NCBI GenBank assembly: GCA_002256395.1
Contig: NKJG01000007.1
Location: forward strand, 88,951 to 152,950
DNA: 64,000 bases
From: Bacteroidetes bacterium B1(2017)
GTDB lineage: Bacteria; Bacteroidota; Bacteroidia; UKL13-3
Direction of reading: 5' to 3'
The notes beneath the pieces were generated by a model. It was given only the letters and a program-made list of their open reading frames with translations. It did no database searches and was not told where the DNA came from. The translations under genes and the position numbers were made by a program. Positions 1 through 8,224 of the stretch are shown here, in pieces; position 1 is the first letter of the stretch, and every line of letters begins with the position of its first letter.

Positions 1-223
1 CTTCTGTCTGAGTATACACATCAAAACCTGCAATAGTAGCGGCTCCAGAGCTTGGAATAGACAATCCACAGAGCATGCGCATGGCAGTGGTTTTTCCCGC
101 ACCATTAGCACCAAGGAAACCAAATATTTCACCCTCGCTAACCGAAAAGCTAATTTCATTTGTGGCAATAAATTGTCCAAATCGCTTGGTTAATTTATCG
201 GCAGTAATTACTTGATTTCTCAT
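1..223 (-). CDS. ABC transporter ATP-binding protein, partial (C-terminal part outside window)
   Basis: Only the first 74 residues are present; the frame is open to the window edge. The start ATG at 223-221 follows the stop of the upstream ABC gene by one base, so the two are translationally coupled. A canonical Walker A (GANGAGKTT) lies near residues 40-48, followed by the usual 'MRMLCGL' helix. By family knowledge this is the nucleotide-binding subunit of an ABC-2 type exporter. It follows a second ATPase, an HlyD-like and a TolC-like gene, an order resembling the YbhGFSR-type systems in which two ATPase domains work as a pair (fused in YbhF, split here). Permease genes would be expected beyond the window edge; that is inference. 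Confidence 0.9.
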   Translation of the reverse strand, partial: MRNQVITADKLTKRFGQFIATNEISFSVSEGEIFGFLGANGAGKTTAMRMLCGLSIPSSGAATIAGFDVYTQTE

Positions 224-224
224 A

Positions 225-1136
225 TTATTTTAATAATCGTATGAAGCAATCTTCAATGCTCGGTTCAACAATTTTTATTTCAAGATTTTGAAACCCATTC
301 TGGCGTAAATATTCCAACAAATGATTTTCGTTTGTTTCAGAATTTACTAAATCAATATGGGCATACTCCCCAAATGCATAGGCATGTGCCACCAAAGGAC
401 AAGTAGTTAAAGCTTTTAACAACTCATACATAGAGTTTCCTTTTAAGGCATACAAAACACTCGGATAAGCATCTACAATGGCCTTAGGCGTATTAATTGA
501 AAGTATTTTCCCTCCTTGTATTAAGGCTATTGTATCGCAAAGTGCTGCCTCATCCATATAGGGTGTAGATACCAAAATAGAAATACCTTGAGCTTTTAGT
601 CGCTTCAACATTTCCCAAAATTCCTTTCTAGAAACAGGGTCTACTCCGGTAGTAGGTTCATCTAAAAACAACACTTCTGGCTTATGAATTAGGGCACAAC
701 ATAAGGCCAATTTTTGCTTCATGCCGCCCGACAATTTCCCAGCTCGTCTATCTTTAAAAGGTTCAAGTTGTATATAAATATCCTTAATTAAGTGGTAGTT
801 TTCTTTTACTGAGGTTCCAAACACGGTGGCAAAAAAATTCAAATTCTCCTCTATCGTTAAATCAGTATAGAGTGAAAATTTACCTGGCATATAGCCAACC
901 TTTTTCCGAATAGCTTTATAGTCTTTGGACACGTCTAAACCAGCCACCGTAGCGCCTCCCCCATCTGGCAACAACAAGGTGGTAAGCATTCTAAATATGC
1001 TGCTTTTGCCGGCACCATCTGGACCAATTAGTCCAAACAATTCACCTTTCTTTACAGAAAAGGTAACGGCATCTACGGCAACAATTTTTTCTTTGCCATA
1101 TACCTTAGTAAGTTGTTTTGCTTCAACTGCAAACAT
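225..1136 (-). CDS. ABC transporter ATP-binding protein with degenerate Q- and H-loops
   Basis: A complete cytoplasmic ABC ATPase of about 303 residues. Visible motifs are Walker A GPDGAGKSS (residues ~38-46), signature LSGGMKQKLAL and Walker B VLFLDEPTTGVDP. The Q-loop reads GYMPGKFSLY, with Gly where Gln is usual, and the switch region reads LVSTPYMDEA, with Pro instead of the H-loop His. Hydrolysis at this site may therefore be impaired, with the canonical partner encoded next door doing the work. The reading frame can start at a GTG at 1139 that overlaps the upstream TAG, or at the ATG at 1136, which I prefer. It is embedded in the TetR-TolC-HlyD-ABC exporter operon. The substrate is unknown; drug or toxic-compound efflux is the usual role of such sets. 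Confidence 0.9.
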   Translation of the reverse strand: MFAVEAKQLTKVYGKEKIVAVDAVTFSVKKGELFGLIGPDGAGKSSIFRMLTTLLLPDGGGATVAGLDVSKDYKAIRKKVGYMPGKFSLYTDLTIEENLNFFATVFGTSVKENYHLIKDIYIQLEPFKDRRAGKLSGGMKQKLALCCALIHKPEVLFLDEPTTGVDPVSRKEFWEMLKRLKAQGISILVSTPYMDEAALCDTIALIQGGKILSINTPKAIVDAYPSVLYALKGNSMYELLKALTTCPLVAHAYAFGEYAHIDLVNSETNENHLLEYLRQNGFQNLEIKIVEPSIEDCFIRLLK

Positions 1137-1138
1137 CA

Positions 1139-2032
1139 CTAGAATTTTAATTCGCCATACATACCTAATTTCAATAAGCCATCATTTTTTACACGCACTT
1201 TTATTGCGTATACCAAATTGGCTCGCTCATCTTTGGTTTGAATGGTCTTGGGTGTAAACTCTGCCTTATTACTTATCCATTCAATAGCACCTTCGTATTC
1301 TTTGTATTCCTTTGCGTTAGAATCAATAAACACCTTCACTTTCTGCCCCAATTTACAAGCCGCAAATTGGTCGCCCGAAACATAAGCTCTTAAAATTAAG
1401 GACTCCATATTGGCAATTTTATACAAAGGTTTTCCTGGAGAAACCATTTCAAAAGTCTCTGCATACTTTGTTAATACTGTTCCAGCAAGTGGGTTCACAA
1501 TTCTGCATTTCTGTAATTGATCATCAAGCTGCGCTATTTGCACCGTTAGCGGATTGGTTTCTTCAGTTATACTAGTAGAAGAAATTCCAAGAGACGATTG
1601 CATAGCATTCACTTGCTTTCTTACAATGGCTGTTTGCGAACGAGAATCATCTACCTGCTTTTGAGTTGCTGCATCTTTGCTAAACAAATTCTCAACACGC
1701 TTTTGCTCGCGTTCGGCCTGAACCAATTGCTCCTTTAAACTTGCCAACTGAGCAGGAATATCAGGTCTTTTGCTTAATACAGCCTTCACCTGACTTTGTA
1801 ATTGTTTCTTCTTTAAAAATAATTGAAGGCTATCTATATACCCCAAATTTTGGTTCAGACTTAATAACTGCCCTTCTTCTACTGTAAATACTTTTAGTGT
1901 TCCAGCAGCCTCTGCCGAAACAATAGTTTCTACTGCCTCAAATGTTCCTGAAGCATCAAATTGGTTTTTCTTAGCGCTGCAGCTAGCTAAAAAAATGAGT
2001 GCGATAAAAATATAGTTAGTTTTCATAATCAA
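1139..2032 (-). CDS. HlyD-family periplasmic adaptor lipoprotein of an ABC exporter
   Basis: A 297-residue membrane-fusion (adaptor) subunit. The N-terminus is a lipoprotein signal with a lipobox ending in LASC (Cys near residue 18), so it is probably lipid-anchored. A first lipoyl-like half (VSAEAAGTLKVF, ~residues 40-55) is followed by a coiled-coil hairpin rich in Gln, Glu and Lys (~75-165). The second lipoyl half (CRIVNPLAGTVLTKYAE) and a beta-barrel-like region come after. Such proteins bridge an inner-membrane ABC exporter to a TolC channel. The gene lies 2 bp downstream of the TolC-like gene and its stop touches the ABC gene start, consistent with one operon. A second in-frame ATG two codons inside could be the true start. 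Confidence 0.9.
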   Translation of the reverse strand: MIMKTNYIFIALIFLASCSAKKNQFDASGTFEAVETIVSAEAAGTLKVFTVEEGQLLSLNQNLGYIDSLQLFLKKKQLQSQVKAVLSKRPDIPAQLASLKEQLVQAEREQKRVENLFSKDAATQKQVDDSRSQTAIVRKQVNAMQSSLGISSTSITEETNPLTVQIAQLDDQLQKCRIVNPLAGTVLTKYAETFEMVSPGKPLYKIANMESLILRAYVSGDQFAACKLGQKVKVFIDSNAKEYKEYEGAIEWISNKAEFTPKTIQTKDERANLVYAIKVRVKNDGLLKLGMYGELKF

Positions 2033-2034
2033 TC

Positions 2035-3303
2035 TTAATTTCCTTTTGTTGTTTGTTGAGAATATTGAACCAATAACAATTGTATTTCGTGTGTTAATTT
2101 TGTTTGACGTGCCATGTCTTCAGCATTCACCTCGCGTATATAATCACTTGCCTGAATAACGCCATTCTCAAGCTGTGCAGAGGAGCTCTCCTTAATTTGT
2201 TTTCGTAAGTTTATAATGTCGGTATCGGTATTAAGTAAGCTTGCCAGCTTTTCCATCTCAGCATTTTGTTGCAAAATTTGAGTTGAGGTATTAAACAAAA
2301 ATGTTTCTTGCTGAACCGAAACCATTTTGCGATTAAGTTCCAAAATTCCCTTTTCTTTATGCAAGGTATATAAGCCTCCAAAGTTCCAATTCAATCGAAC
2401 ACCGCCAACATAATAAAAGGCAAAATCATTGCTCAACATATTTAAAGCTGGTCGTCCTAAACCACCTTGGGCAAACAAATTTACTTTGGGCAAATTCTTC
2501 GCATTTAGCAAACCCTCTTGAGCACTGTACAGCTTACTCATACTCGTATATAAAACCAATTCAGGACGCTTAATTTCATTTGCAATGGCAGCATTCCCCG
2601 GCCTTTCAAGGATTGTTTCTTCGCTTAGTTTTTTGTTTATAAACAAGCCCAACATATCTAAATAAGCCTTTTTGGAAGCTTTTAATTCAATCGTTTTTTG
2701 CTCGGTTTTTAAGAGCTCAGCATGCAAGGTATTTTCGTTACTTTTTAGGGCCGTGCCAAATTTTACCGAAGCCGATACCCGTTTTAATCCAGCTTGGATA
2801 TCACTCTTTACTAATTCGGTTTGTTTTAATTGCTCTTCAAAAAGTAAAATTCCAAAATACAATTGATTTACTTTTTCTTGAATGGCATGCAATTCCACTT
2901 CAACCTTGCTGAGGTCAATTTCTGAAGCGGCCGTTTGTACATTTTTCTGATTTCTTATATTCCCTCCATCATACAAAGTTTGGTTGAGTTCTCCATAAAC
3001 CTTGTATTGATCTTTGCTTAGAACCGTAACGCCTGGCAATGGAATGGGCATTTTGGTTACATCAGATTGATAGGTCGCTTGTGCCAGTAATTGAAACTGG
3101 GGCAAATATCCCTTCGAAGCATTGGATAAAGAATACTCCCTAGATTGAACAATTAAATCGTGTTGTTTAACCTGCGGGTAATTTGCACGTGCCAATTGCT
3201 GGCAGGCACTTAGGTGTAGGCTTTCTGTTTGCTGAGCCCATGTGAAAGGAATTGCACTAGCCAAAAGTGCACACAACAAGAATGTTTTAAATAGAATTTT
3301 CAT
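2035..3303 (-). CDS. TolC-family outer membrane efflux protein
   Basis: A 422-residue outer membrane factor. It begins with a Sec signal peptide ending near 'AWAQQ' (residue ~24). The body has the long amphipathic helices and two-fold internal repeat typical of OEP/TolC proteins. A beta-strand stretch rich in aromatic and Gly residues ('LYDGGNIRNQ', 'LNWNFGGLYTLHKEK') marks the barrel segments. It is the exit duct partner of the downstream HlyD-like and ABC subunits. It sits 9 bp downstream of the TetR-family gene on the same strand, so regulator and exporter are probably cotranscribed. Confidence 0.9.
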   Translation of the reverse strand: MKILFKTFLLCALLASAIPFTWAQQTESLHLSACQQLARANYPQVKQHDLIVQSREYSLSNASKGYLPQFQLLAQATYQSDVTKMPIPLPGVTVLSKDQYKVYGELNQTLYDGGNIRNQKNVQTAASEIDLSKVEVELHAIQEKVNQLYFGILLFEEQLKQTELVKSDIQAGLKRVSASVKFGTALKSNENTLHAELLKTEQKTIELKASKKAYLDMLGLFINKKLSEETILERPGNAAIANEIKRPELVLYTSMSKLYSAQEGLLNAKNLPKVNLFAQGGLGRPALNMLSNDFAFYYVGGVRLNWNFGGLYTLHKEKGILELNRKMVSVQQETFLFNTSTQILQQNAEMEKLASLLNTDTDIINLRKQIKESSSAQLENGVIQASDYIREVNAEDMARQTKLTHEIQLLLVQYSQQTTKGN

Positions 3304-3312
3304 TTTAGCTTT

Positions 3313-3933
3313 TTATTTTTCTAGAATTTGTTTCATCCAAATCGAAACTAATTTTTTACGTTCAAGCAAAAGTTTCTGATATCCCTTATCATCTAAATCT
3401 CCAATAATCTTCAACATAGGTTCGGCCAAATAAGGAAACACACATAAGCCTATTAAATTCATAAAAAAATGAATTGGATGAACCTTTGCGGGACCTTCTT
3501 GTTTTATTTGCTTGAAGAAATGAGATTGTACAATTGCTTTATTAATTTGTACGGTGCTGGCAATTTTGCCTGAGTTCTGCCGCAATTCACTTAAAATAAA
3601 CATGGGCAAATCTGGATTCGTCAATAATAAACTCATATAATGCTCCACCAAGGCATCCACTTTGCCATGTAAACTTAATTCCTCATTAGATACAATTCCC
3701 TTTACTCCCTTCATAAATTGCTGCATACTTTCAAGCATTACAATTGTAAATAGGTTGTCTTTGCTTCTAAAATAATAGTTTAATAAGGCCAAATTTATGC
3801 CCGCCTCCTCTGCTATATCTCTTGTGCGTGTAGCAGCCAGACCTTTACTCATAAAGACCTTACGAGCCGCCGACTTTATTTTCTCCTCTGTATTCTGAGT
3901 TAATTCTTCTGCTACAATAAGCTTCTTTGCCAT
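3313..3933 (-). CDS. TetR-family transcriptional regulator of the exporter operon
   Basis: A cytoplasmic regulator of about 206 residues. The N-terminal HTH is typical of TetR: 'IKSAARKVFMSKG' then 'TRTRDIAEEAGINLALLNYYFRSKDNLF' in two recognisable halves, with the recognition helix followed by the NYYF signature. The C-terminal ligand-binding half is divergent, as usual. I chose the ATG at 3933 (MAKKLIV...); an upstream in-frame ATG at 3954 would add seven residues. As first gene of the exporter operon it is probably an autorepressor. An inverted repeat at 3976-4004, just upstream, is a candidate operator. The divergent neighbour is crcB. Confidence 0.88.
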   Translation of the reverse strand: MAKKLIVAEELTQNTEEKIKSAARKVFMSKGLAATRTRDIAEEAGINLALLNYYFRSKDNLFTIVMLESMQQFMKGVKGIVSNEELSLHGKVDALVEHYMSLLLTNPDLPMFILSELRQNSGKIASTVQINKAIVQSHFFKQIKQEGPAKVHPIHFFMNLIGLCVFPYLAEPMLKIIGDLDDKGYQKLLLERKKLVSIWMKQILEK

Positions 3934-3975
3934 TTCCTCTAAATTGAAATACAAAGGAAATACAATTTCTAATAA

Positions 3976-4004
3976 TTAAACAAGCTTTTTAATCATTTGT
4001 TTAA
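3976..4004. promoter_or_regulatory. Candidate TetR-family operator (inverted repeat)
   Basis: Perfect 8-bp inverted repeat TTAAACAA (3976-3983) and TTGTTTAA (3997-4004) with a 13-bp spacer. Half-site centres are 21 bp apart, i.e. two helical turns. It lies 43-71 bp upstream of the preferred TetR start, between the divergent tetR-like and crcB genes. That position and symmetry fit an autoregulatory operator, but binding is inferred, and the region is AT-rich, so chance symmetry is possible. Confidence 0.4.
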
Positions 4005-4085
4005 ATATGTTGATTAAAATCAGGTTTTAAAAGATGTAAATGGATTTGTTGAGGTAAAATAGAGAGTATTTTTTAACTTGCCACC

Positions 4086-4457
4086 ATGAACCAAATTCTA
4101 TGGATTGCTCTAGGTGGAGCTATTGGCGCGGTGCTCAGGTATACTTTGGCCTTGGGTATTACAAGCTTTTGGCCTATTGAGTATCCTATTCCTACTCTAC
4201 TAGTAAACTTATTAGGCTGCTTTGCTATTGGAGCTGTTTATGCGGCATTTGCCACACACGCAAATTTCCAGGAAACCCTACGCCCCTTCTTAATAATTGG
4301 CGTTTTAGGTGGATTTACAACCTTTTCTAGTTTTGCCATGGAATCGGTAGAATTATTAAAATCATCACAACATTTAAAGGCATTTAGCTATATAGCACTT
4401 AGTAATTTTATTGGCATTCTGGCCGCATATATGGGATTTAAACTTTTTACAATATGA
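4086..4457 (+). CDS. crcB: Fluoride ion channel CrcB/Fluc
   Basis: A 123-residue inner-membrane protein with four hydrophobic helices, the normal size for Fluc channels, which work as antiparallel dimers to export fluoride. Recognisable family motifs are 'GGAIGAVLRYTL' at the N-terminus, 'PTLLVNLLGCFAIG' (the conserved Asn in helix 2) and 'GGFTTFSSFAMES' (the Phe-box / Na+ site helix). I looked for a fluoride riboswitch in the 130-bp leader and saw none. The stop codon overlaps the rsgA start (ATGA), so translation is coupled and the four genes from crcB to the MazG-like gene probably form one operon. Confidence 0.93.
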   Translation: MNQILWIALGGAIGAVLRYTLALGITSFWPIEYPIPTLLVNLLGCFAIGAVYAAFATHANFQETLRPFLIIGVLGGFTTFSSFAMESVELLKSSQHLKAFSYIALSNFIGILAAYMGFKLFTI

Positions 4458-5374
4458 ACGGCACAGTAATAAAATCTACTGGTAGCTGGTATATGGTTCG
4501 AACCCAAGAAGGAGCCATACATTCATGTAGACTAAAAGGGAAATTTAGATTAAGCGGAATTAAGCATACTAACCCTGTAACCGTTGGTGATAAAGTAGAG
4601 TTTGAGCTCGAACCAGAATCAAAAAATGGGGTAATCTTTACTATTCACGATCGCAAAAATTATATCATTAGAAAGGCTAATAACCTCTCTAAACAAACAC
4701 ATATAATAGCAAGCAACCTCGACCAAAGTTTGCTTATCGTTACGTTAGCTTTTCCTAAAACATCTCTTGGTTTTATCGATCGTTTTTTAGCTACCTCGGA
4801 AGCCTACCATATACCCGCCATTTTAGTGTTTAATAAATGCGATTTAATGAGCGATGGCTTTGAAGAAATAGTGAATGAAACCATTGAATTATATGAACGT
4901 ATAGGGTATAAATGCCTTAAAACTTCTACCCTTACTGGCCAAGGTATGGACGATTTAAAGCTTCTTCTAAAAGACAAAACATCTTTATTAAGTGGGCATT
5001 CTGGAGTAGGTAAATCAACCTTACTTAATTTTATTGAGCCCGGTTTGAACCTAAAAACGAAACATATTTCTAACTACTCCCATAAAGGTCAGCACACTAC
5101 CACCTTTGCCGAAATGCATCCCTTAAATTTTGGAGGCTATATTATAGATACGCCAGGCATTAGAGAATTTGGTTTAGTAGATTTTAATGATGCCGAGGTA
5201 AGTCATTATTTTAAAGAAATGCAACCTTATATTGGCACCTGCAAATTTAATAACTGCAAACATATCAACGAACCAAACTGCGCCGTGCAGGCCGCTGTAG
5301 CAGAGGGAAATATTAGCGAAGAACGCTTTAGCAGTTACCTCAGCATTATGAGCCACGAAGATATTTACGAATAA
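4454..5374 (+). CDS. rsgA: Ribosome small subunit-dependent GTPase A
   Basis: A 306-residue circularly permuted GTPase that helps late maturation of the 30S subunit. An N-terminal OB fold (residues ~1-75) precedes the G domain, where motif G4 (NKCD) comes before the P-loop (GHSGVGKST, ~residues 184-192) and G3 (DTPG). This permuted order is diagnostic. The C-terminal zinc knuckle is seen as CKFNNCKH...NCAV. The gene starts inside the last codons of crcB and is followed by dtd after 11 bp. Confidence 0.96.
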   Translation: MNGTVIKSTGSWYMVRTQEGAIHSCRLKGKFRLSGIKHTNPVTVGDKVEFELEPESKNGVIFTIHDRKNYIIRKANNLSKQTHIIASNLDQSLLIVTLAFPKTSLGFIDRFLATSEAYHIPAILVFNKCDLMSDGFEEIVNETIELYERIGYKCLKTSTLTGQGMDDLKLLLKDKTSLLSGHSGVGKSTLLNFIEPGLNLKTKHISNYSHKGQHTTTFAEMHPLNFGGYIIDTPGIREFGLVDFNDAEVSHYFKEMQPYIGTCKFNNCKHINEPNCAVQAAVAEGNISEERFSSYLSIMSHEDIYE

Positions 5375-5385
5375 ACGTTAAAACC

Positions 5386-5838
5386 ATGCGAGTCCTTATA
5401 CAAAGAGTTAGTCAAGCATCTGTGAGTATATCTGGAGAAGTAGTAGGCTCGATCCAAAAGGGCTTATTGGTTTTAGTTGGCATAGAAGACTTGGATGCCA
5501 AAGAAGACATTGATTGGCTATCCAACAAATTAGTTAACCTGAGAATCTTTAGCGACGAAAATGGTTTAATGAATTTAAGCTTAAAAGATATAGATGGGCA
5601 ACTTTTAGTAATTAGTCAGTTTACCCTACATGCCGATACCAAGAAAGGAAATAGGCCTTCCTATATCAAAGCAGCAAGGCCAGAAAAAGCTATTCCATTA
5701 TACGAAGCATTTAAAGAACAACTTGCAACAGACTTAGGAAAACCTATTGAAAGTGGCCGCTTTGGAGCAGATATGCAAGTAAGTTTAATTAACGATGGAC
5801 CTGTAACCATTTGGATTGATACAAAATACAAATCATGA
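5386..5838 (+). CDS. dtd: D-aminoacyl-tRNA deacylase
   Basis: A 150-residue cytoplasmic enzyme that hydrolyses D-aminoacyl-tRNA (and Gly-tRNA(Ala)), a chiral proofreading step. Full family length. The two active-site signatures are visible: SQFTLHADTKKGNRPS (residues ~78-93) and the Gly-cisPro loop NDGPVTIW near the C-terminus. The start MRVLIQRVSQASV is the standard DTD N-terminus. Its stop overlaps the next gene by four bases (ATGA), supporting a coupled operon. Confidence 0.96.
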   Translation: MRVLIQRVSQASVSISGEVVGSIQKGLLVLVGIEDLDAKEDIDWLSNKLVNLRIFSDENGLMNLSLKDIDGQLLVISQFTLHADTKKGNRPSYIKAARPEKAIPLYEAFKEQLATDLGKPIESGRFGADMQVSLINDGPVTIWIDTKYKS

Positions 5839-6167
5839 GTTTAACACTAGAACAAGCACAAGAACAAGTTGATCAATGGATTAAAACCATAGGTGTAAGA
5901 TACTTTAATGAGCTTACCAACACGGCCATATTAATGGAAGAAGTAGGAGAAGTAGCCCGCATAATGGCTAGAAAATACGGTGAACAATCGTTTAAAAAAT
6001 CAGACGAAGAGGTTGACTTAGGCGACGAAATGGCCGATGTACTTTGGGTGCTTATTTGTTTAGCCAACCAAACAGGCATAAACCTAACAGAAGCCTTTGA
6101 ACGCAATATGGAAAAGAAAACCAAAAGAGATTTTGAGAGACATAAGGAAAATGAGAAATTAACTTAG
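5835..6167 (+). CDS. MazG-like nucleotide pyrophosphohydrolase
   Basis: A 110-residue all-alpha NTP-PPase of the single-domain MazG-like type. The metal-binding ExxE...ExxD pattern is visible as 'MEEVGEVARIMARKYG' and 'DLGDEMADVLWVL', followed by a short helix with 'NLTEAFERNMEKK'. Family members convert (d)NTPs to NMPs and pyrophosphate; this protein's substrate is unknown. It overlaps dtd by four bases and ends the crcB-rsgA-dtd operon. Confidence 0.85.
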   Translation: MSLTLEQAQEQVDQWIKTIGVRYFNELTNTAILMEEVGEVARIMARKYGEQSFKKSDEEVDLGDEMADVLWVLICLANQTGINLTEAFERNMEKKTKRDFERHKENEKLT

Positions 6168-6184
6168 GAATACCATTTCAAGGA

Positions 6185-6766
6185 ATGCAAAAAATTGCTT
6201 TCATATTACCACTATTCATTACAATGTTTCTGCTGCCATCCTGCGGAACCATTCATTGCACAGATGACAATAACGTTTATACGTATATAGACCCTTCTGA
6301 TTTATTGAAACAACCCTATCAAGGAAATCCTGTCATTCATTTTTATGGAAATAGTGGACATGAATTAATTTTTAATTCGCAAAATGAACAAAAAGAATAT
6401 AATAAGGTTGATGGTGGTGGAGACCCAGATTGCCCAATAATATATTATGACGAGAGAATAATCAGGAACTTAGAATTAGAAAACCAAACGCCCGAAAAAT
6501 ACTCCTCTTGGTGGTCGATTACTTATCTAAAAGATCGCAGCTACTTAAAATCGAACAAGTATAGAATTGCTTTATTACTTAAAGGAAAGTATTATTTCGA
6601 CACCCAATTTTATGAAGACATGGCTTATCGTGATTCGGTATTTATTGCCGGAGAATGGTTAAAAGCGCATCAGTTTAAAGATAAAAACAATTCCTTTACT
6701 TGGACAGCCAAATATGGCATAAGTACTTTTACAGTAGATAGTGAAGAATTTGTATTGATTCCCTAG
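6185..6766 (+). CDS. Hypothetical lipoprotein
   Basis: A 193-residue protein of unrecognised family. The N-terminus MQKIAFILPLFITMFLLPSC is a lipoprotein signal with the lipobox Cys at residue 20. The mature part is rich in Tyr, Asp and Lys and has no motif I recognise. It starts 17 bp after the MazG-like gene and could be the last gene of that operon. It is followed directly by the 3' end of the convergent SRP RNA gene, whose A/T-rich hairpin could terminate both transcripts. Confidence 0.75.
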   Translation: MQKIAFILPLFITMFLLPSCGTIHCTDDNNVYTYIDPSDLLKQPYQGNPVIHFYGNSGHELIFNSQNEQKEYNKVDGGGDPDCPIIYYDERIIRNLELENQTPEKYSSWWSITYLKDRSYLKSNKYRIALLLKGKYYFDTQFYEDMAYRDSVFIAGEWLKAHQFKDKNNSFTWTAKYGISTFTVDSEEFVLIP

Positions 6767-6785
6767 ACTCAAAAGGGCATAAAAA

Positions 6786-6886
6786 AAGGGCAAGCTTACT
6801 GCATCGCACTGCTACAACCTCACGCCCTTGCTCCATTCCTGACCTGGGGGATTAGAGGGAGCTAGTCGTACAGGGCTCACCCGAGC
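6786..6886 (-). ncRNA. ffs: Signal recognition particle RNA (4.5S type, small bacterial SRP RNA)
   Basis: On the minus strand the sequence contains CCAGGTCAGGAATGGAGCAA, which matches the conserved SRP RNA domain IV apical region (symmetric loop plus tetraloop). The ends pair: GGGTGAGC (from 6882) with GCTTGCCC (to 6788), eight pairs including G-U. Inner pairs such as CCCTC/GAGG extend the long rod. A run of seven Ts follows the 3' end (6787-6781). Length of about 100 nt fits the small bacterial SRP RNA, partner of Ffh. A matching promoter lies directly upstream. Confidence 0.85.
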
Positions 6887-6918
6887 GCAAAAGTACATAA
6901 ATCTTTGGTTCATGCAAA
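6887..6918 (-). promoter_or_regulatory. Bacteroidota-type promoter of the SRP RNA gene
   Basis: Reading the minus strand, TTTG (6918-6915) is followed after 20 bp by TACTTTTG (6894-6887), matching the Bacteroidota consensus TTTG-N19-21-TAnnTTTG. The predicted transcription start falls at about 6882-6885, exactly where the paired 5' end of the SRP RNA begins. Confidence 0.75.
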
Positions 6919-6946
6919 CTATTCAATTTAAAATAGCAATTTTACC

Positions 6947-6954
6947 TAGTTTTG
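6947..6954 (+). promoter_or_regulatory. Possible -7 promoter element of the 6977 gene
   Basis: TAGTTTTG matches TAnnTTTG 22 bp before the start codon. No clear TTTG -33 element is seen, so the call is weak. Confidence 0.35.
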
Positions 6955-6976
6955 AGCCAATTAAACTTAATTAATT

Positions 6977-8029
6977 ATGAGAAGTATTGCAGGCAAGTTT
7001 CTATTTCTAACTTTTATATTTAGCCTGAGTGCCAATACTTGGGCACAGGAGGCTCCAAATAGAAAAACCATACAAGTATATGTAAGCAAACTTGAAGAAA
7101 GCAGCGCCAAACTAAATCAGTTTATTAAGCAAAATCAAGGCATTGTTTCAAACACAGATTACAGCACCGCTAAATATTATTGCGAATTTTTTATCCCACT
7201 AAATTACTTACAAAGCATAGACTCGCTTGCTGATAAAATTGGATACATTACACAAAACACTTTTAATACCGAAAATTATAATCAAAAAATAAAGGAACGC
7301 GAAAACAAAATTGAACAGTTAAAATTTGAGAATGAAATTTATACTAAACAACTAAAAGATACAGCCCTTATTTTACCTTATTCTGGTAGAAATAGCCAGA
7401 ACACATATAGCAAAATTTCAAACAACCTACTTAGCATTGCAAGCCTCGAAGTAGAAGCCAATCAATTTAGGCAGAATGCCAATGATAGCCTATGTTTGGT
7501 TAGGTTTACTATTAACGACGAGCTAAGCACTCCCAATAATTCTCGCGTCTCATTTGTAAATATGCCTGGCCTTGAATATGGTATTTTAAAAACAGAGAAT
7601 CCAACATTTGGAACCAGCTCTAACCTATACCAAAGTGTAAGTGTAAAGTATATGTTTACAAGAGGAAAAAGTTATTTTAATTTAGGCGTTTACAAAGCCT
7701 TAGATAATAATATAACAGACACTTCTCGCATCAATGAAATGTTTCTTATTAATTTTGGGCAAGACTTTTACCCACGCAATTTTGGGAGAGGAAAACGCAA
7801 GTATTTAAACCTTTATACAGGTTATCAAATTGGAGGATTTATCACAAATCAAAACAATAATAAGAACAGTCAGTTTGTACCAAATGCTAATCTTAGTATG
7901 GGATTAGAATTACTTAAAACAAAACATGTTTTAATTGACAATAAAGTAAGTTACTTCCTACCTTTAAATGAGCTGAACCGAGATATGCGAGGAATACTCT
8001 ACCAGGCTTCCTTTAATTTTGTGTTTTAA
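6977..8029 (+). CDS. Secreted DUF4349-like coiled-coil protein with outer-membrane-like C-terminus
   Basis: A 350-residue exported protein: signal peptide ending near 'NTWAQEA' (residue ~24). Residues ~30-170 resemble the DUF4349 region (a ferredoxin-like strand-helix unit 'IQVYVSKLEESSAKLNQFI' plus a coiled coil 'KIKERENKIEQLKFENEIY'). From ~200 on the pattern is alternating aromatic/polar strands ending in 'LYQASFNFVF', with a terminal Phe as in outer membrane barrels. That suggests an outer-membrane protein; function is unknown. It stands alone, divergent from the SRP RNA gene. Confidence 0.72.
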   Translation: MRSIAGKFLFLTFIFSLSANTWAQEAPNRKTIQVYVSKLEESSAKLNQFIKQNQGIVSNTDYSTAKYYCEFFIPLNYLQSIDSLADKIGYITQNTFNTENYNQKIKERENKIEQLKFENEIYTKQLKDTALILPYSGRNSQNTYSKISNNLLSIASLEVEANQFRQNANDSLCLVRFTINDELSTPNNSRVSFVNMPGLEYGILKTENPTFGTSSNLYQSVSVKYMFTRGKSYFNLGVYKALDNNITDTSRINEMFLINFGQDFYPRNFGRGKRKYLNLYTGYQIGGFITNQNNNKNSQFVPNANLSMGLELLKTKHVLIDNKVSYFLPLNELNRDMRGILYQASFNFVF

Positions 8030-8224
8030 TTAGGTTCAGTAAGCACCATTCATAAAACCTTAGTCGATGGAAAATGAGGCATTTACGCAAATATCCACAA
8101 ATGCCCTAAAGCCATAATCTCCTATTTGCTATTCCTGTTCGATTCTGTATCATTGCAATACAAAACGGCTGTGTGCAATTGGATAAAAGCCAATAGCCAA
8201 AGACCAACAGCCAAAAGCAATAAT

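Noticed and set aside
3955..4085. Fluoride riboswitch before crcB
   Set aside because: No conserved GGCGATGG-type motif or pseudoknot elements are visible in the leader.
8126..8224. Upstream 33-codon extension of the carboxyltransferase
   Set aside because: Codons run through AGCCAA-type low-complexity sequence, and the standard family N-terminus begins at 8225.
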